A stretch of 10,805 nt of DNA from assembly GCA_018895315.1 (NCBI GenBank), contig JAHIOK010000266.1, positions 1-10,805 on the forward strand. The letters run 5' to 3'. Positions 1 through 7,436 of this stretch are shown piece after piece. The notes beneath the pieces were generated by a model that saw nothing but the letters and a program-made list of their open reading frames with translations, searched no databases and was not told the origin of the DNA. The stretch's first letter is position 1. Each line of letters opens with the position of its first letter. Made by a program: the position numbers and the translations under genes. This stretch comes from Actinomycetota bacterium. Lineage in GTDB: Bacteria > Actinomycetota > Actinomycetes > Actinomycetales > Microbacteriaceae.

Positions 1-1
1 C

Positions 2-1120
2 GTGACAGCGGGTGACGGCGGAGTCGTGTCACTGCAGATCGGCGGCATCGACCTTGCGCAGACCGGCTACCTGTTGATCACGAGCCCCGCGGGAGATACG
101 ACGCGCGTGGATGTCGGGTCCTCCGCGAACGCGTCGGTGCCGAGCTATCGCGTCGGATCGAACACCCAGAGTGTTGTGACGGTCACGCCATACTCGCGGT
201 TCGCGGTGCCCTCCGGACTCGCCGGTTCTCCCAGCGGGTCCGCGCGCACCGTCACGACGAACGGCATCGGTCGTCCGCTCACCCCCGTGTTGACTCTCAC
301 GTCGACCTCGAACGGCGACGGCACCTCGACGATCAGCGCAAGCGGGAGTGCCACCCCGAACGGCGATGGATCGACCATCCGCTTCGGGATCGTCGCCGGT
401 GGCGATCCTTCCCCCTGCACGGTCTCGACCAGCGGTGCCTCGGCTTTGTTCACGGTGCTGGACGGTAACGAGTTCACGTACTCGCTGTGCGCGGAATCGT
501 GGTTGGGCAGCACCTCCTTCGGGCGCAGTGAGACCAGCGGCACGGTTCGCGCGGTGCAGAGCGGACGAGCCCCTCGCGGCTACACGTTCGTCGTCGCGGC
601 GGCGCCCGACGTCCAGACCGGCACCGCGTACTGGCGGGTGAAGGATGCGCCTACCTCGACCGAGCCCGTGCCGCGGAACAATCGCGTCGAGGTTCAGGGT
701 CTGCCGTCATCCGTGATCGGCGCCGACCCCGGCATCCAGGTGCGGTACGTCCACACCATCTGGGGTACCGCGACCGCGTGGAGCACCGCGACGGCGGCAC
801 CGGGAAGCGCGCCGTATCAGGTGCGCGCCGACTGGTCCGTCCGAGCCTGTACGGCAGGCTCGCCGCTGGCCACCACGTCATCGTCGACAAACGCGCAAGG
901 CGTGTCATCCTCGAACAACGGCCAGGCCGCGATCACGATCGACACCTCCCGCGCGGTCTACACGGATGCGGCGGGCACGCAGCTCACCCCGGATGCCTCC
1001 GGCAACGTCCCCGCCGGTGCCACCTCGGTCACCGGTCTCACCGTGAGCGTCGACTGGTCGGCGCAGGGCTGGGGACTGAATCCCGCGACCGACACCTTCG
1101 GAGGAACGTGCACCCCGTGA
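2..1120 (+). CDS. Large Ig/fibronectin-III-like surface protein, C-terminal part (5' partial)
   Basis: The frame is open from the left edge, so the GTG at base 2 is an internal Val codon and the true start lies upstream. The visible 372 residues are rich in Ser, Thr, Gly, Val and Ala, with alternating hydrophobic beta-strand patterns, scattered Trp (residues 211, 254, 260, 279, 352, 357) and Gly/Pro-rich linkers near residues 68-95 and 185-192. This is typical of tandem Ig-like or fibronectin III modules of a secreted or cell-surface protein. Four Cys (139, 163, 283, 370) could pair outside the cell; the last is three residues from the C-terminus. No transmembrane segment, LPXTG motif or basic tail is visible at this end, so any anchor must be N-terminal. 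The next gene, a MoxR ATPase, starts 43 bases downstream. In actinobacteria such large Ig-like genes often precede a MoxR/DUF58/transglutaminase cluster (recalled association). The substrate or ligand is unknown. Confidence 0.82.
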   Translation: MTAGDGGVVSLQIGGIDLAQTGYLLITSPAGDTTRVDVGSSANASVPSYRVGSNTQSVVTVTPYSRFAVPSGLAGSPSGSARTVTTNGIGRPLTPVLTLTSTSNGDGTSTISASGSATPNGDGSTIRFGIVAGGDPSPCTVSTSGASALFTVLDGNEFTYSLCAESWLGSTSFGRSETSGTVRAVQSGRAPRGYTFVVAAAPDVQTGTAYWRVKDAPTSTEPVPRNNRVEVQGLPSSVIGADPGIQVRYVHTIWGTATAWSTATAAPGSAPYQVRADWSVRACTAGSPLATTSSSTNAQGVSSSNNGQAAITIDTSRAVYTDAAGTQLTPDASGNVPAGATSVTGLTVSVDWSAQGWGLNPATDTFGGTCTP

Positions 1121-1163
1121 TCTTCCCGACCTCCGACATCCGACCCGCCACAGAAGGACGCCC

Positions 1164-2129
1164 ATGACCATCTCGCAGGAGCAGGCCACGTGGTTCGCGC
1201 AGACGTTCCGCCAACTGGCCGACAACGTCGAGCACGCCATCCTCGGCAAGCGCCACGTCATCGACCTCGTCCTCACGGCCATGCTCAGCGAGGGCCACGT
1301 GCTCCTCGAAGACGTTCCTGGCACAGGGAAGACTTCGCTGGCGCGCGCGCTCGCGCAGTCGGTGCAGGGCACGAACACCCGCATCCAGTTCACCCCCGAT
1401 CTGCTGCCCGGCGACATCACCGGCATCACCGTGTACGACCAGAAGACGGGCGTCTTCGAGTTCCACGCGGGGCCGGTGTTCGCGAATATCGTGCTCGCGG
1501 ATGAGATCAATCGCGCCAGTCCGAAGACGCAGTCAGCGCTCCTCGAAGTCATGGAAGAGGGAAAGGTCACGATCGACGGGGTGACCCGGCCGGTGGGGGT
1601 GCCGTTCATCGTCATCGCCACCCAGAACCCGGTCGAACAGGCCGGCACATATCGCCTGCCCGAGGCCCAGCTCGATCGCTTCCTCATGAAGACCTCGCTC
1701 GGCTACCCCGACCATGCCGCGACCGTGCGCATCCTCGATGGGCGAGCGGTTCCCACGAGCGCACTCGACCCGGTGATCAGCCCGCAGGCGCTCATCGGCA
1801 TGGCGGAGCTCGCCCGCGACGTGTACGTGAACGCTCTCGTGCTCGACTACATCGCTCGCCTCGTGGATGCCACGCGGTCCGCCGAACAGGTGCGCCTGGG
1901 CGTCAGCATCCGAGGGGCGCTCGCGCTCACACGGGCGACGAAGGCGCGATCGATCTCACAGGGGCGCACGTATGCGACGCCCGACGACGTCAAGGCGCTC
2001 GCGGTCCCGGTGCTCTCGCACCGGCTGATCCTGCACCCCGAGGCCGAGTTCGACGGCGTCACTCCCGAAGCCGTGATCGGGCAGGTGCTGCTCGACGTGA
2101 CGCCGCCGTCCCAGCGTGAGGCCGTATGA
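1164..2129 (+). CDS. MoxR family AAA+ ATPase
   Basis: A complete 321-residue cytoplasmic AAA+ ATPase of normal MoxR length. Visible motifs: Walker A DVPGTGKTS (residues 50-58), Walker B VLADEINRA (110-118, with D113/E114), sensor 1 ATQNP (152-156), the arginine-finger region LPEAQLDRFL (165-174) and the sensor 2 region GVSIRGAL (246-253). MoxR proteins act as chaperone-like ATPases that remodel or help mature protein complexes, often with vWA or DUF58 partners; the substrate here is unknown but may be a product of this operon. The ATG start is supported by AGAAGGA at 1152-1158, five bases upstream, and the N-terminus begins directly with the helical segment usual for the family. The stop overlaps the next start (ATGA, 2126-2129), so it is translationally coupled to the DUF58 gene, its standard partner. 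Nothing is missing or truncated. Confidence 0.95.
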   Translation: MTISQEQATWFAQTFRQLADNVEHAILGKRHVIDLVLTAMLSEGHVLLEDVPGTGKTSLARALAQSVQGTNTRIQFTPDLLPGDITGITVYDQKTGVFEFHAGPVFANIVLADEINRASPKTQSALLEVMEEGKVTIDGVTRPVGVPFIVIATQNPVEQAGTYRLPEAQLDRFLMKTSLGYPDHAATVRILDGRAVPTSALDPVISPQALIGMAELARDVYVNALVLDYIARLVDATRSAEQVRLGVSIRGALALTRATKARSISQGRTYATPDDVKALAVPVLSHRLILHPEAEFDGVTPEAVIGQVLLDVTPPSQREAV

Positions 2130-3487
2130 CGGACCCCTCCCGATCCCTCACCCGCACCGCCTCCTCCTCCACGGAAGGGCTCACCGCCCGTACGACGGTC
2201 ACGACCGCACGGCGCGGGCGTCTCGTGCGCGCCGCAGTCGCCGCGGTCGCGGCGACGCATCGTGCCCGCGTCGCCCTGATGGCGGTGGTGGCGTGGCTCG
2301 CGCAGACGGTGACCCCCGCGGGGTGGCTGATCATCGCGGCAGCAACGGTCGGCGTGGGCGTCGGATGGGCGCTGGGCTGGATCGAATGGTTACTCGCGGG
2401 GATGGCGTCGCTCATGCTCCTCGCCCTCAGCGCGCCGTTCCTGTTCGGCGCGCGAGGGTACGACGTGACCGTGCGTCTGCAGCACGAGCGGGTCGTCGTG
2501 GGTGACATGGTCGAGGGCGAGATCGACATCCGCAACATCGGCACCCGCACGGCACTGCCGGGCCGCATCGATCTGCCGGTAGGCGACGGCCTGGTCGAAC
2601 TCGGTGTTCCCCTGCTTCGTCCCGGCCACGAGCTCTCCCAACCGGTGATGATTCCGGCGCTGCGACGCGGGGTGATCATGGTTGGTCCTGCCACCGCCGT
2701 TCGTACTGACCCCGTGGGGCTGCTTCGGCGCGAGCACGAGTGGGACGACGTGCACGAACTCTACGTGCACCCTCGAACCGTCGCGGTGCCGTCGACGAGC
2801 GCGGGACTGATCCGCGATCTCGAAGGCAATCCCAGCCGTCGCCTGGTCGACTCCGACATGTCCTTCCACGCGATCCGCGCCTACGCTCCCGGAGACTCTC
2901 GTCGTCAGATCCACTGGAAGTCGACCGCGAAGACCGGTCAGCTGATGGTGCGGCAGTTCGAGGAGTCGCTGCGCTCGCGGCTCGCGATCGTCTTGAGCGT
3001 CGCGGAGGGCGAGTACGCGACCGACGATGAGTTCGAGCTCGCGGTGAGCGCTGCGGCGTCACTCGGCACCCAGGCGGTACGCGACGGTCGCGATCTCGCG
3101 GTCGCGACGGGCGCCGAGATCCCGCGGGTGGTGCGCGGGCGGATGCGCTCCATCGAGCGACTGACCGCGACCGCCCCGCGCGCTCTCCTCGACGGCTTCT
3201 CGCGACTGCGCGCACTCGAGCACACCATGCCGCTCGAAGAGGTGTGCCGTCTGACCGTTGAAGCCTCCGGAGCGCTGTCGCTCGCCTTCGTCGTGTGTGG
3301 GTCGCAGGTCTCGCTCACGCGGATCCGGCAGTCGACGCTCGCGTTCGCGTCCGAGACCGCGGTGGTCGCGATCATCTGCGACGAGCGGGCACACCCGCGC
3401 CTGCAGCCGATCGGCGGCCTCACCGTGCTCACGATCGGAATGTTGGAAGACCTGGCCGGCTTGATGCTGCGGGGGGTCCAGACGTGA
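2126..3487 (+). CDS. DUF58 domain membrane protein
   Basis: A 453-residue protein. A Thr/Ser- and Arg-rich N-terminus (1-48) precedes two hydrophobic helices (about 64-83 and 86-107), a beta-rich stretch (112-225) and the DUF58 signature at about 243-280, with RAYAPGDSRRQIHWKSTAKT (251-270) followed by GQLMVRQFEE. The segment after it (285-330, LAIVLSV... then EFELAVSAAASLG) resembles the vWA-like half of DUF58 proteins but has no DxSxS metal-binding motif. DUF58 proteins are regular partners of MoxR ATPases and of transglutaminase-like membrane proteins, and this gene sits between exactly those two, overlapping both by four bases. ATG 2126 is chosen because it overlaps the MoxR stop and has GTGAGG at 2116-2121. 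The molecular activity is not established for the family; a membrane-bound adaptor or client-presenting role for MoxR is inference. Confidence 0.92.
   Translation: MTDPSRSLTRTASSSTEGLTARTTVTTARRGRLVRAAVAAVAATHRARVALMAVVAWLAQTVTPAGWLIIAAATVGVGVGWALGWIEWLLAGMASLMLLALSAPFLFGARGYDVTVRLQHERVVVGDMVEGEIDIRNIGTRTALPGRIDLPVGDGLVELGVPLLRPGHELSQPVMIPALRRGVIMVGPATAVRTDPVGLLRREHEWDDVHELYVHPRTVAVPSTSAGLIRDLEGNPSRRLVDSDMSFHAIRAYAPGDSRRQIHWKSTAKTGQLMVRQFEESLRSRLAIVLSVAEGEYATDDEFELAVSAAASLGTQAVRDGRDLAVATGAEIPRVVRGRMRSIERLTATAPRALLDGFSRLRALEHTMPLEEVCRLTVEASGALSLAFVVCGSQVSLTRIRQSTLAFASETAVVAIICDERAHPRLQPIGGLTVLTIGMLEDLAGLMLRGVQT
3471..3476 (+). promoter_or_regulatory. Ribosome binding site deciding the GTG start at 3484
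   Basis: GGGGGG lies seven bases before GTG 3484, within the last codons of the DUF58 gene. With the GTGA stop/start overlap at 3484-3487, it favours 3484 over the in-frame GTG at 3295, which would place 63 extra residues on top of the DUF58 gene. Confidence 0.6.
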
Positions 3488-5967
3488 GCACGACGTCGCT
3501 GCGCACCCCGAACGTCATCGCCGGCACCCTCTACACCGTGACCGTGGCCCTTGTCGCCACGATTGCTGCGTGGCCCATCTACCAGAACGCGGGCTACGTC
3601 ATCCTCGTCGTCTGCGCCGTGCTCGTCGCCCTTGCGATCGCGGCCGCGAGCCGTGCGGGGGCATGGCCGAGCTGGCTCGTCGTCGTCGTCACGACGGCGG
3701 CCGTGCTCGTGCTGGGCATGGGGCTCGCCGTCCCCACAGATTGGAGCGACCCCGCCGGCGTTCTTCTCGGGCTCCGTGACGTGGCTTTGGGGGCGGTGAC
3801 CGGGTGGAAAGACCTCATCACCGTCGCGCTTCCGGTGGGCGGGTACCGCAACCTGCTCGTGCCGGCGCTGGTGGTCTTCCTGGTCGGAACACTCGTGACG
3901 GCCCTGCTCTCGTGGCGCGACAGCCGCGGGGGCGCGTTCGCCGCGGTGTCGGCCCTCGGGATGCTGTTCTTCGGGCTGGCCTTCGGCCGCCCCGAGACGA
4001 GCGCGAGTATCGCCGTCGGCCCGGTCGTCGTGCCGGCTCCGGTCGAGATGCTCGTAGGCGCGCTCAGCCTCGTGCTGACATTGTTCTGGTTGGCCTGGCG
4101 GGCGTACGAGCAGCGCCGCGCCTCGCTGCGCCGTGCCGCCGATTCGAGCGGTGTCCGTGTCTCTCGGCGCCGCACCGGCTCGGACGTCCGGCGCAGCGTG
4201 CTGGCGGGTTCGATGGTGCTCGTCGCCATCGTGATCGCCGCCATCGCCGCTCCCGCCGTCGCCGCAGGACAGGACCGTGCGGTGCTCCGCAGCGCGGTCG
4301 GCCCCGATCTCGCGATCCGCGCCGCGGTGAGCCCGCTGTCGCAGTACCGCAGCAATTTCACCGACGAGCGGTTTGCCACCGTGTTGTTCCGCGTAGAGGC
4401 GACCGACGGGACGCTTCCCGATCGGATCCGCATCGCGACACTCAGCGACTATGACGGCGCGACCTATCGGGTGGCCGCGGCCGATTCCGGGGGTTCTGCG
4501 GAGTTCCTGAGAGTCCCGTCCCGGCTCCCGGGCGTCGACGGACCCACCTCGACGGTGCACGTCGAGATCGAGGGGCTCGGCGGAATCTGGATGCCGACCT
4601 TCGGCGCGCTGCAGCGCGTCTCGTTCGGGGGGCCGGATGCGGCATCCCTCGCCGACGGGTTCTACTACAGTGCCGACCTGCACGCCGGAGTGATCACGAC
4701 CGGCGGCGGCCTGCGCAACGCGGACGCGTACACCCTCACCGCCAGCGTCGACCCGCAGCGATCCATCGACCAGCTGTCGCCGCCCGGGGCGGCACCCCAG
4801 GGCGACGTGCCCGACAGCGTCAAGACATGGATCACCCAGCAGAATGCCGGAACGGGGGGTGCGGGACTCGCGACGCTCCTCGAGAGACTGCGGGAGCGCG
4901 GTTATCTCAGCCATGCCTTGACGGTCCCGGAGGGCGGTGCCGACTGGATGGCGTCCCTCGGCGCTGGGTACACATTCCAACCGAGCGCGTCGGGCCACTC
5001 GCTCGCGCGCATCGATACGATGTTCCGCGCGCTGCTGCAACGCGAAGCGGATGCCGCGGGCGAAGGCCCCGCGGCACCGCTGGTGGCGGCGATCGGCGAC
5101 GACGAGCAGTTCGCCGTCGCGGCGTCGCTCATCGCTCAGCAGCTCGGCTTTCCGACCCGCGTCGTGATCGGCGCGAGGCTCAGCGGCGCGGACGATGGCG
5201 TGGCACCCTGTGTCGACGGGGTCTGCACCGCGGGCAACGTCACCGCATGGGTCGAAGTCCTCTCGCAGGATGGCACGTGGGTCGCTGCCGACGTCACACC
5301 GCAGCACGAGGTCGGCGTCGACACCGCGGTCGTCCGACAGCGCGACCCGCAGAACGCCACCGATGTGCGCCCGAAGTCTGCCCAGGAAGTCGTGCCACCC
5401 GACCCCGTGCAGCAAGACGCCGAAAACACACCCGACCCGTCAGGCACCCCCCTGGATCTGACGGCCCTGTGGATGGGGCTGCGTATCGCGGCATTCGTGG
5501 TGTTGGCGCTCGTGCTCGTGCTCGGGCCTCTCGGGGCGGTGGTGGTGGCTAAGGCGCTCCGGCGCCGTGCCCGACGCGCGGCTCCGACGCCGTCCGACCG
5601 CATCGTCGGTGGGTGGGACGAATACGTCGATTCCGCGGTCGACCACGGGCTTCGGCCCCCGCGCAGTGATACTCGCAGTGAGCTCGCCGAGACGTACGGC
5701 ACGCCCCAGGGTGCAACACTCGCAGTGGCCGCAGATCGGGCCGTCTTCGCGTCGGATGCGGTCGCGCCGGATGACGCGGAGGAGTTCTGGCGGATCGTCG
5801 AAGAGGAGAGGGCGACACTGCGTTCTTCGCTGTCATTGTGGCGTCGGGCCCTCGCCGCCGTATCGTTGAGTTCGTTCACCCGAGGGCTGGCCCCCGGGGT
5901 CACGCGTGATCGTGCATCGATCACGCGACGCATCGAGAGGAGGGGGCGCCGTCGCGGCGCTCGCTGA
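3484..5967 (+). CDS. TgpA-like membrane protein with degenerate transglutaminase domain
   Basis: An 827-residue protein with TgpA-like layout: about seven hydrophobic helices (near 11-33, 38-58, 63-83, 123-143, 150-168, 187-207, 239-261), an extracellular region (262-660) containing the transglutaminase-like fold, one more helix (664-691) and a cytoplasmic tail resembling DUF4129 (705-800, e.g. GGWDEYVDSAVDHGL). In the family, the motif GxCEQFA supplies the catalytic Cys and HAWVEV the His. Here they read GDDEQFA (Asp540) and TAWVEV (Thr587), while the Asp603 equivalent (AADVTP) is kept. The domain is therefore predicted to be catalytically dead and may act as a binding module. The frame is open further upstream (an in-frame GTG at 3295), but GTG 3484 is chosen because it overlaps the DUF58 stop (GTGA), has GGGGGG at 3471-3476 and places the first helix at the usual position. 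A two-Cys loop (576, 581) may form a disulfide. Confidence 0.9.
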   Translation: MSTTSLRTPNVIAGTLYTVTVALVATIAAWPIYQNAGYVILVVCAVLVALAIAAASRAGAWPSWLVVVVTTAAVLVLGMGLAVPTDWSDPAGVLLGLRDVALGAVTGWKDLITVALPVGGYRNLLVPALVVFLVGTLVTALLSWRDSRGGAFAAVSALGMLFFGLAFGRPETSASIAVGPVVVPAPVEMLVGALSLVLTLFWLAWRAYEQRRASLRRAADSSGVRVSRRRTGSDVRRSVLAGSMVLVAIVIAAIAAPAVAAGQDRAVLRSAVGPDLAIRAAVSPLSQYRSNFTDERFATVLFRVEATDGTLPDRIRIATLSDYDGATYRVAAADSGGSAEFLRVPSRLPGVDGPTSTVHVEIEGLGGIWMPTFGALQRVSFGGPDAASLADGFYYSADLHAGVITTGGGLRNADAYTLTASVDPQRSIDQLSPPGAAPQGDVPDSVKTWITQQNAGTGGAGLATLLERLRERGYLSHALTVPEGGADWMASLGAGYTFQPSASGHSLARIDTMFRALLQREADAAGEGPAAPLVAAIGDDEQFAVAASLIAQQLGFPTRVVIGARLSGADDGVAPCVDGVCTAGNVTAWVEVLSQDGTWVAADVTPQHEVGVDTAVVRQRDPQNATDVRPKSAQEVVPPDPVQQDAENTPDPSGTPLDLTALWMGLRIAAFVVLALVLVLGPLGAVVVAKALRRRARRAAPTPSDRIVGGWDEYVDSAVDHGLRPPRSDTRSELAETYGTPQGATLAVAADRAVFASDAVAPDDAEEFWRIVEEERATLRSSLSLWRRALAAVSLSSFTRGLAPGVTRDRASITRRIERRGRRRGAR
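5903..5927. repeat. Perfect 10-bp inverted repeat (stem-loop) at the end of the transglutaminase-like gene
   Basis: CGCGTGATCG (5903-5912) and CGATCACGCG (5918-5927) are exact reverse complements separated by TGCAT. The hairpin lies inside the coding sequence for residues near 807-815, ten bases before an AGGAGG and about 42 bases before the next start. No T-run follows, so it is not an intrinsic terminator. It could be an RNA structure affecting processing or translation of the downstream gene, or a DNA palindrome. Chance in a high-GC, GATC-rich region remains possible. Confidence 0.6.
5938..5943 (+). promoter_or_regulatory. AGGAGG Shine-Dalgarno-like sequence upstream of the DUF5684/FHA gene
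   Basis: A consensus AGGAGG (continuing as GGG) is formed by two adjacent AGG Arg codons (residues 819-820) of the transglutaminase-like gene. AGG is normally rare in high-GC actinobacteria. It is 26 bases from GTG 5970, longer than usual, with no ATG, GTG or TTG of the next frame between them. It may serve re-initiating ribosomes or be brought closer by RNA folding; function is inferred. Confidence 0.4.
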
Positions 5968-5969
5968 CC

Positions 5970-7436
5970 GTGAGAGATTCCGCGCTCCTGATCATCCCGA
6001 TCCTGCTGTCCGTCGGCCTGTACGTGTGGCTGGGGGCAAGCCTTCACTCCCTGTTCCGCAAGGCAGGGGAGGAGGGCTGGCAGGCCTGGGTGCCCGTGTT
6101 GAACGTCGTCGTCCTGCTGCGTCTGGGCGGGTTCGCCTGGTGGTGGGTGCTGCTCGGGTTCGTGCCGATCGTCTCGATCGCGCTCTTGGTGGTGCTGATC
6201 ATGTCGTATCACCGCATCAACGTCTCGTTCGGCTTCCGCACCGGAATGACGGTGCTGGCGGCGCTGCTCCTGCCGGTCTGGGCCAGCATCATCGGATGGG
6301 GTTCGGCGCGCTGGGTGGGGCGCGAGGTCGAGGTCGCCCCCGGGCCGATGCGCCGCAGCGCCCCGACCGCCTCCGGTGGCGGCGCGCCTGTGGGCTATGC
6401 GCCGCTCGTGAGTCCGCTGCCGTCGCCGACCGTCCCCGCCGAGCCGAATCGCTTCTCGATCTACCCCGATTTCGCGCCTCCGCCTCCGCGCCCGCCGCAG
6501 TCGACGCCTGAGCTGAACGAAGCTTCACCGCTCGTCATTCCGACCTCGACCGGGTCCATTCCGCAGCCCGCCGCGTGGGGACCCGCGGGAGCGGCACCGT
6601 TCCTTCCGCCTCCGCCGGCCCCCTCCTTCTCCGCCGGATTCGACGACGGCGACGATGACGACGATGATGATGACGATCGACCTCCGCGACGGCGCTCGAC
6701 CGCCACAATCGAGGAAGCAGACGATTTCTCCGACTCGCAGACCGCCGCCCCGCGCCCGGCGATCTGGTCGGCGGCGCCCGACGATGGCCCCGAGCGCGCG
6801 GCGCCTATCCAGCATGTCCCTGCCCCGCCGGAAGAGCCGCCGGCTCGTGACCCCTGGGCGCCGGAGCGCTCGACCAGTGCGCCCGTCGGGGCGACACGCA
6901 CCCCCGCGTACTCGCCTACCCCGTCCGGCGTGGACGGCTTCTCCGACACGTCGGCCGAGGTGTCCGCGGTCGTGGGCGCTCCGTCGCTCGGCGCACCCAT
7001 GGCGGCGCGCTCCTCGGTGTCGGCCCTTCGCGGCGAGCCCGAGATTCCCGACACCGAGGGCGCTTTCGACGAGACGATCGTCGCCGTGCGTCGCAGAACG
7101 CCGTGGATGCTGATCCCGCCGCTGGGGTCGCCGATCCCGGTGACGGCGAACGAGCTCATCATCGGCCGCCGACCCAGCTCCGATCCCGACTATCCGGCTG
7201 CCCAGTTGGTCGCGATCTCCGATGAGACCCGCACGATGTCCAAGACCCACGCCCGCCTCGAGTTGCGCGGTGACTTCTGGGCGATCGTCGACCTCGACTC
7301 GACGAACGGTGTCGTCCTGCTGCGCGAAGACGGCAGCGAGACCGAGGTCAAACCGGGGGTGTTGACGCGACTGCCCGAGCGTTTCCTGCTCGGTGACGCC
7401 GAACTCCGGCTCGCTTTCGATCCCGCCGGTTCATGA
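5970..7436 (+). CDS. DUF5684-like membrane protein with C-terminal FHA domain
   Basis: A 488-residue protein in three parts. Residues 1-118 hold three to four hydrophobic helices with a DUF5684-like pattern (LFRKAGEEGWQAWVPVLNVV at 28-47, then a Trp-rich helix near 56-78). Residues 120-375 are Pro/Ala/Ser-rich and probably disordered, with nine consecutive Asp at 228-236. Residues 378-484 form an FHA domain with the key residues intact: G399-R400, SKTH 424-427, STNG 444-447. FHA domains bind phosphothreonine, so this is a membrane-bound reader of Ser/Thr kinase signalling. A DETIV motif (367-371) just before the FHA domain is a possible phosphosite and matches motifs in the next protein. GTG 5970, two bases after the previous stop, is the only ATG/GTG/TTG start after the in-frame stop at 5907. 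The stop overlaps the next gene (ATGA, 7433-7436). The exact role in the secretion locus is unknown. Confidence 0.88.
   Translation: MRDSALLIIPILLSVGLYVWLGASLHSLFRKAGEEGWQAWVPVLNVVVLLRLGGFAWWWVLLGFVPIVSIALLVVLIMSYHRINVSFGFRTGMTVLAALLLPVWASIIGWGSARWVGREVEVAPGPMRRSAPTASGGGAPVGYAPLVSPLPSPTVPAEPNRFSIYPDFAPPPPRPPQSTPELNEASPLVIPTSTGSIPQPAAWGPAGAAPFLPPPPAPSFSAGFDDGDDDDDDDDDRPPRRRSTATIEEADDFSDSQTAAPRPAIWSAAPDDGPERAAPIQHVPAPPEEPPARDPWAPERSTSAPVGATRTPAYSPTPSGVDGFSDTSAEVSAVVGAPSLGAPMAARSSVSALRGEPEIPDTEGAFDETIVAVRRRTPWMLIPPLGSPIPVTANELIIGRRPSSDPDYPAAQLVAISDETRTMSKTHARLELRGDFWAIVDLDSTNGVVLLREDGSETEVKPGVLTRLPERFLLGDAELRLAFDPAGS
6642..6677 (+). repeat. Acidic Asp-rich codon tract in the FHA protein linker
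   Basis: Twelve codons encode DDG followed by nine Asp, using mixed GAC and GAT, and are followed at once by a basic RPPRRR stretch. The mixture of codons suggests selection at the protein level rather than simple slippage, though a GAY repeat can still vary in length between strains. Confidence 0.75.

Noticed and set aside
1121..1163. Promoter in the 43-base gap before the MoxR gene
   Set aside because: Apart from the ribosome binding site, no -10/-35 pair or operator-like repeat is visible; the gap fits an ordinary intra-operon spacer.
3295..3483. Upstream GTG at 3295 as start of the transglutaminase-like gene
   Set aside because: It would add 63 residues, rich in Arg, Asp and Ala and entirely overlapping DUF58 coding sequence, before the first helix. 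GTG 3484 has a close G-rich ribosome site and a stop/start overlap like its neighbours.
5209..5226. Cys576/Cys581 as replacement nucleophile in the transglutaminase-like domain
   Set aside because: Both lie in a short loop (APCVDGVC) after the helix that normally starts with the catalytic Cys, and the His is also missing. A structural disulfide is more likely.
2938..5415. 825-codon open frame on the - strand
   Set aside because: It lies opposite the DUF58 and transglutaminase-like genes, is dominated by Arg, His, Asp and Gly, and has no recognisable domain. It is the usual antisense shadow of a high-GC coding strand.
5903..5927. Intrinsic transcription terminator
   Set aside because: The stem is good but no T-run follows, and tightly coupled coding sequence continues on the same strand.
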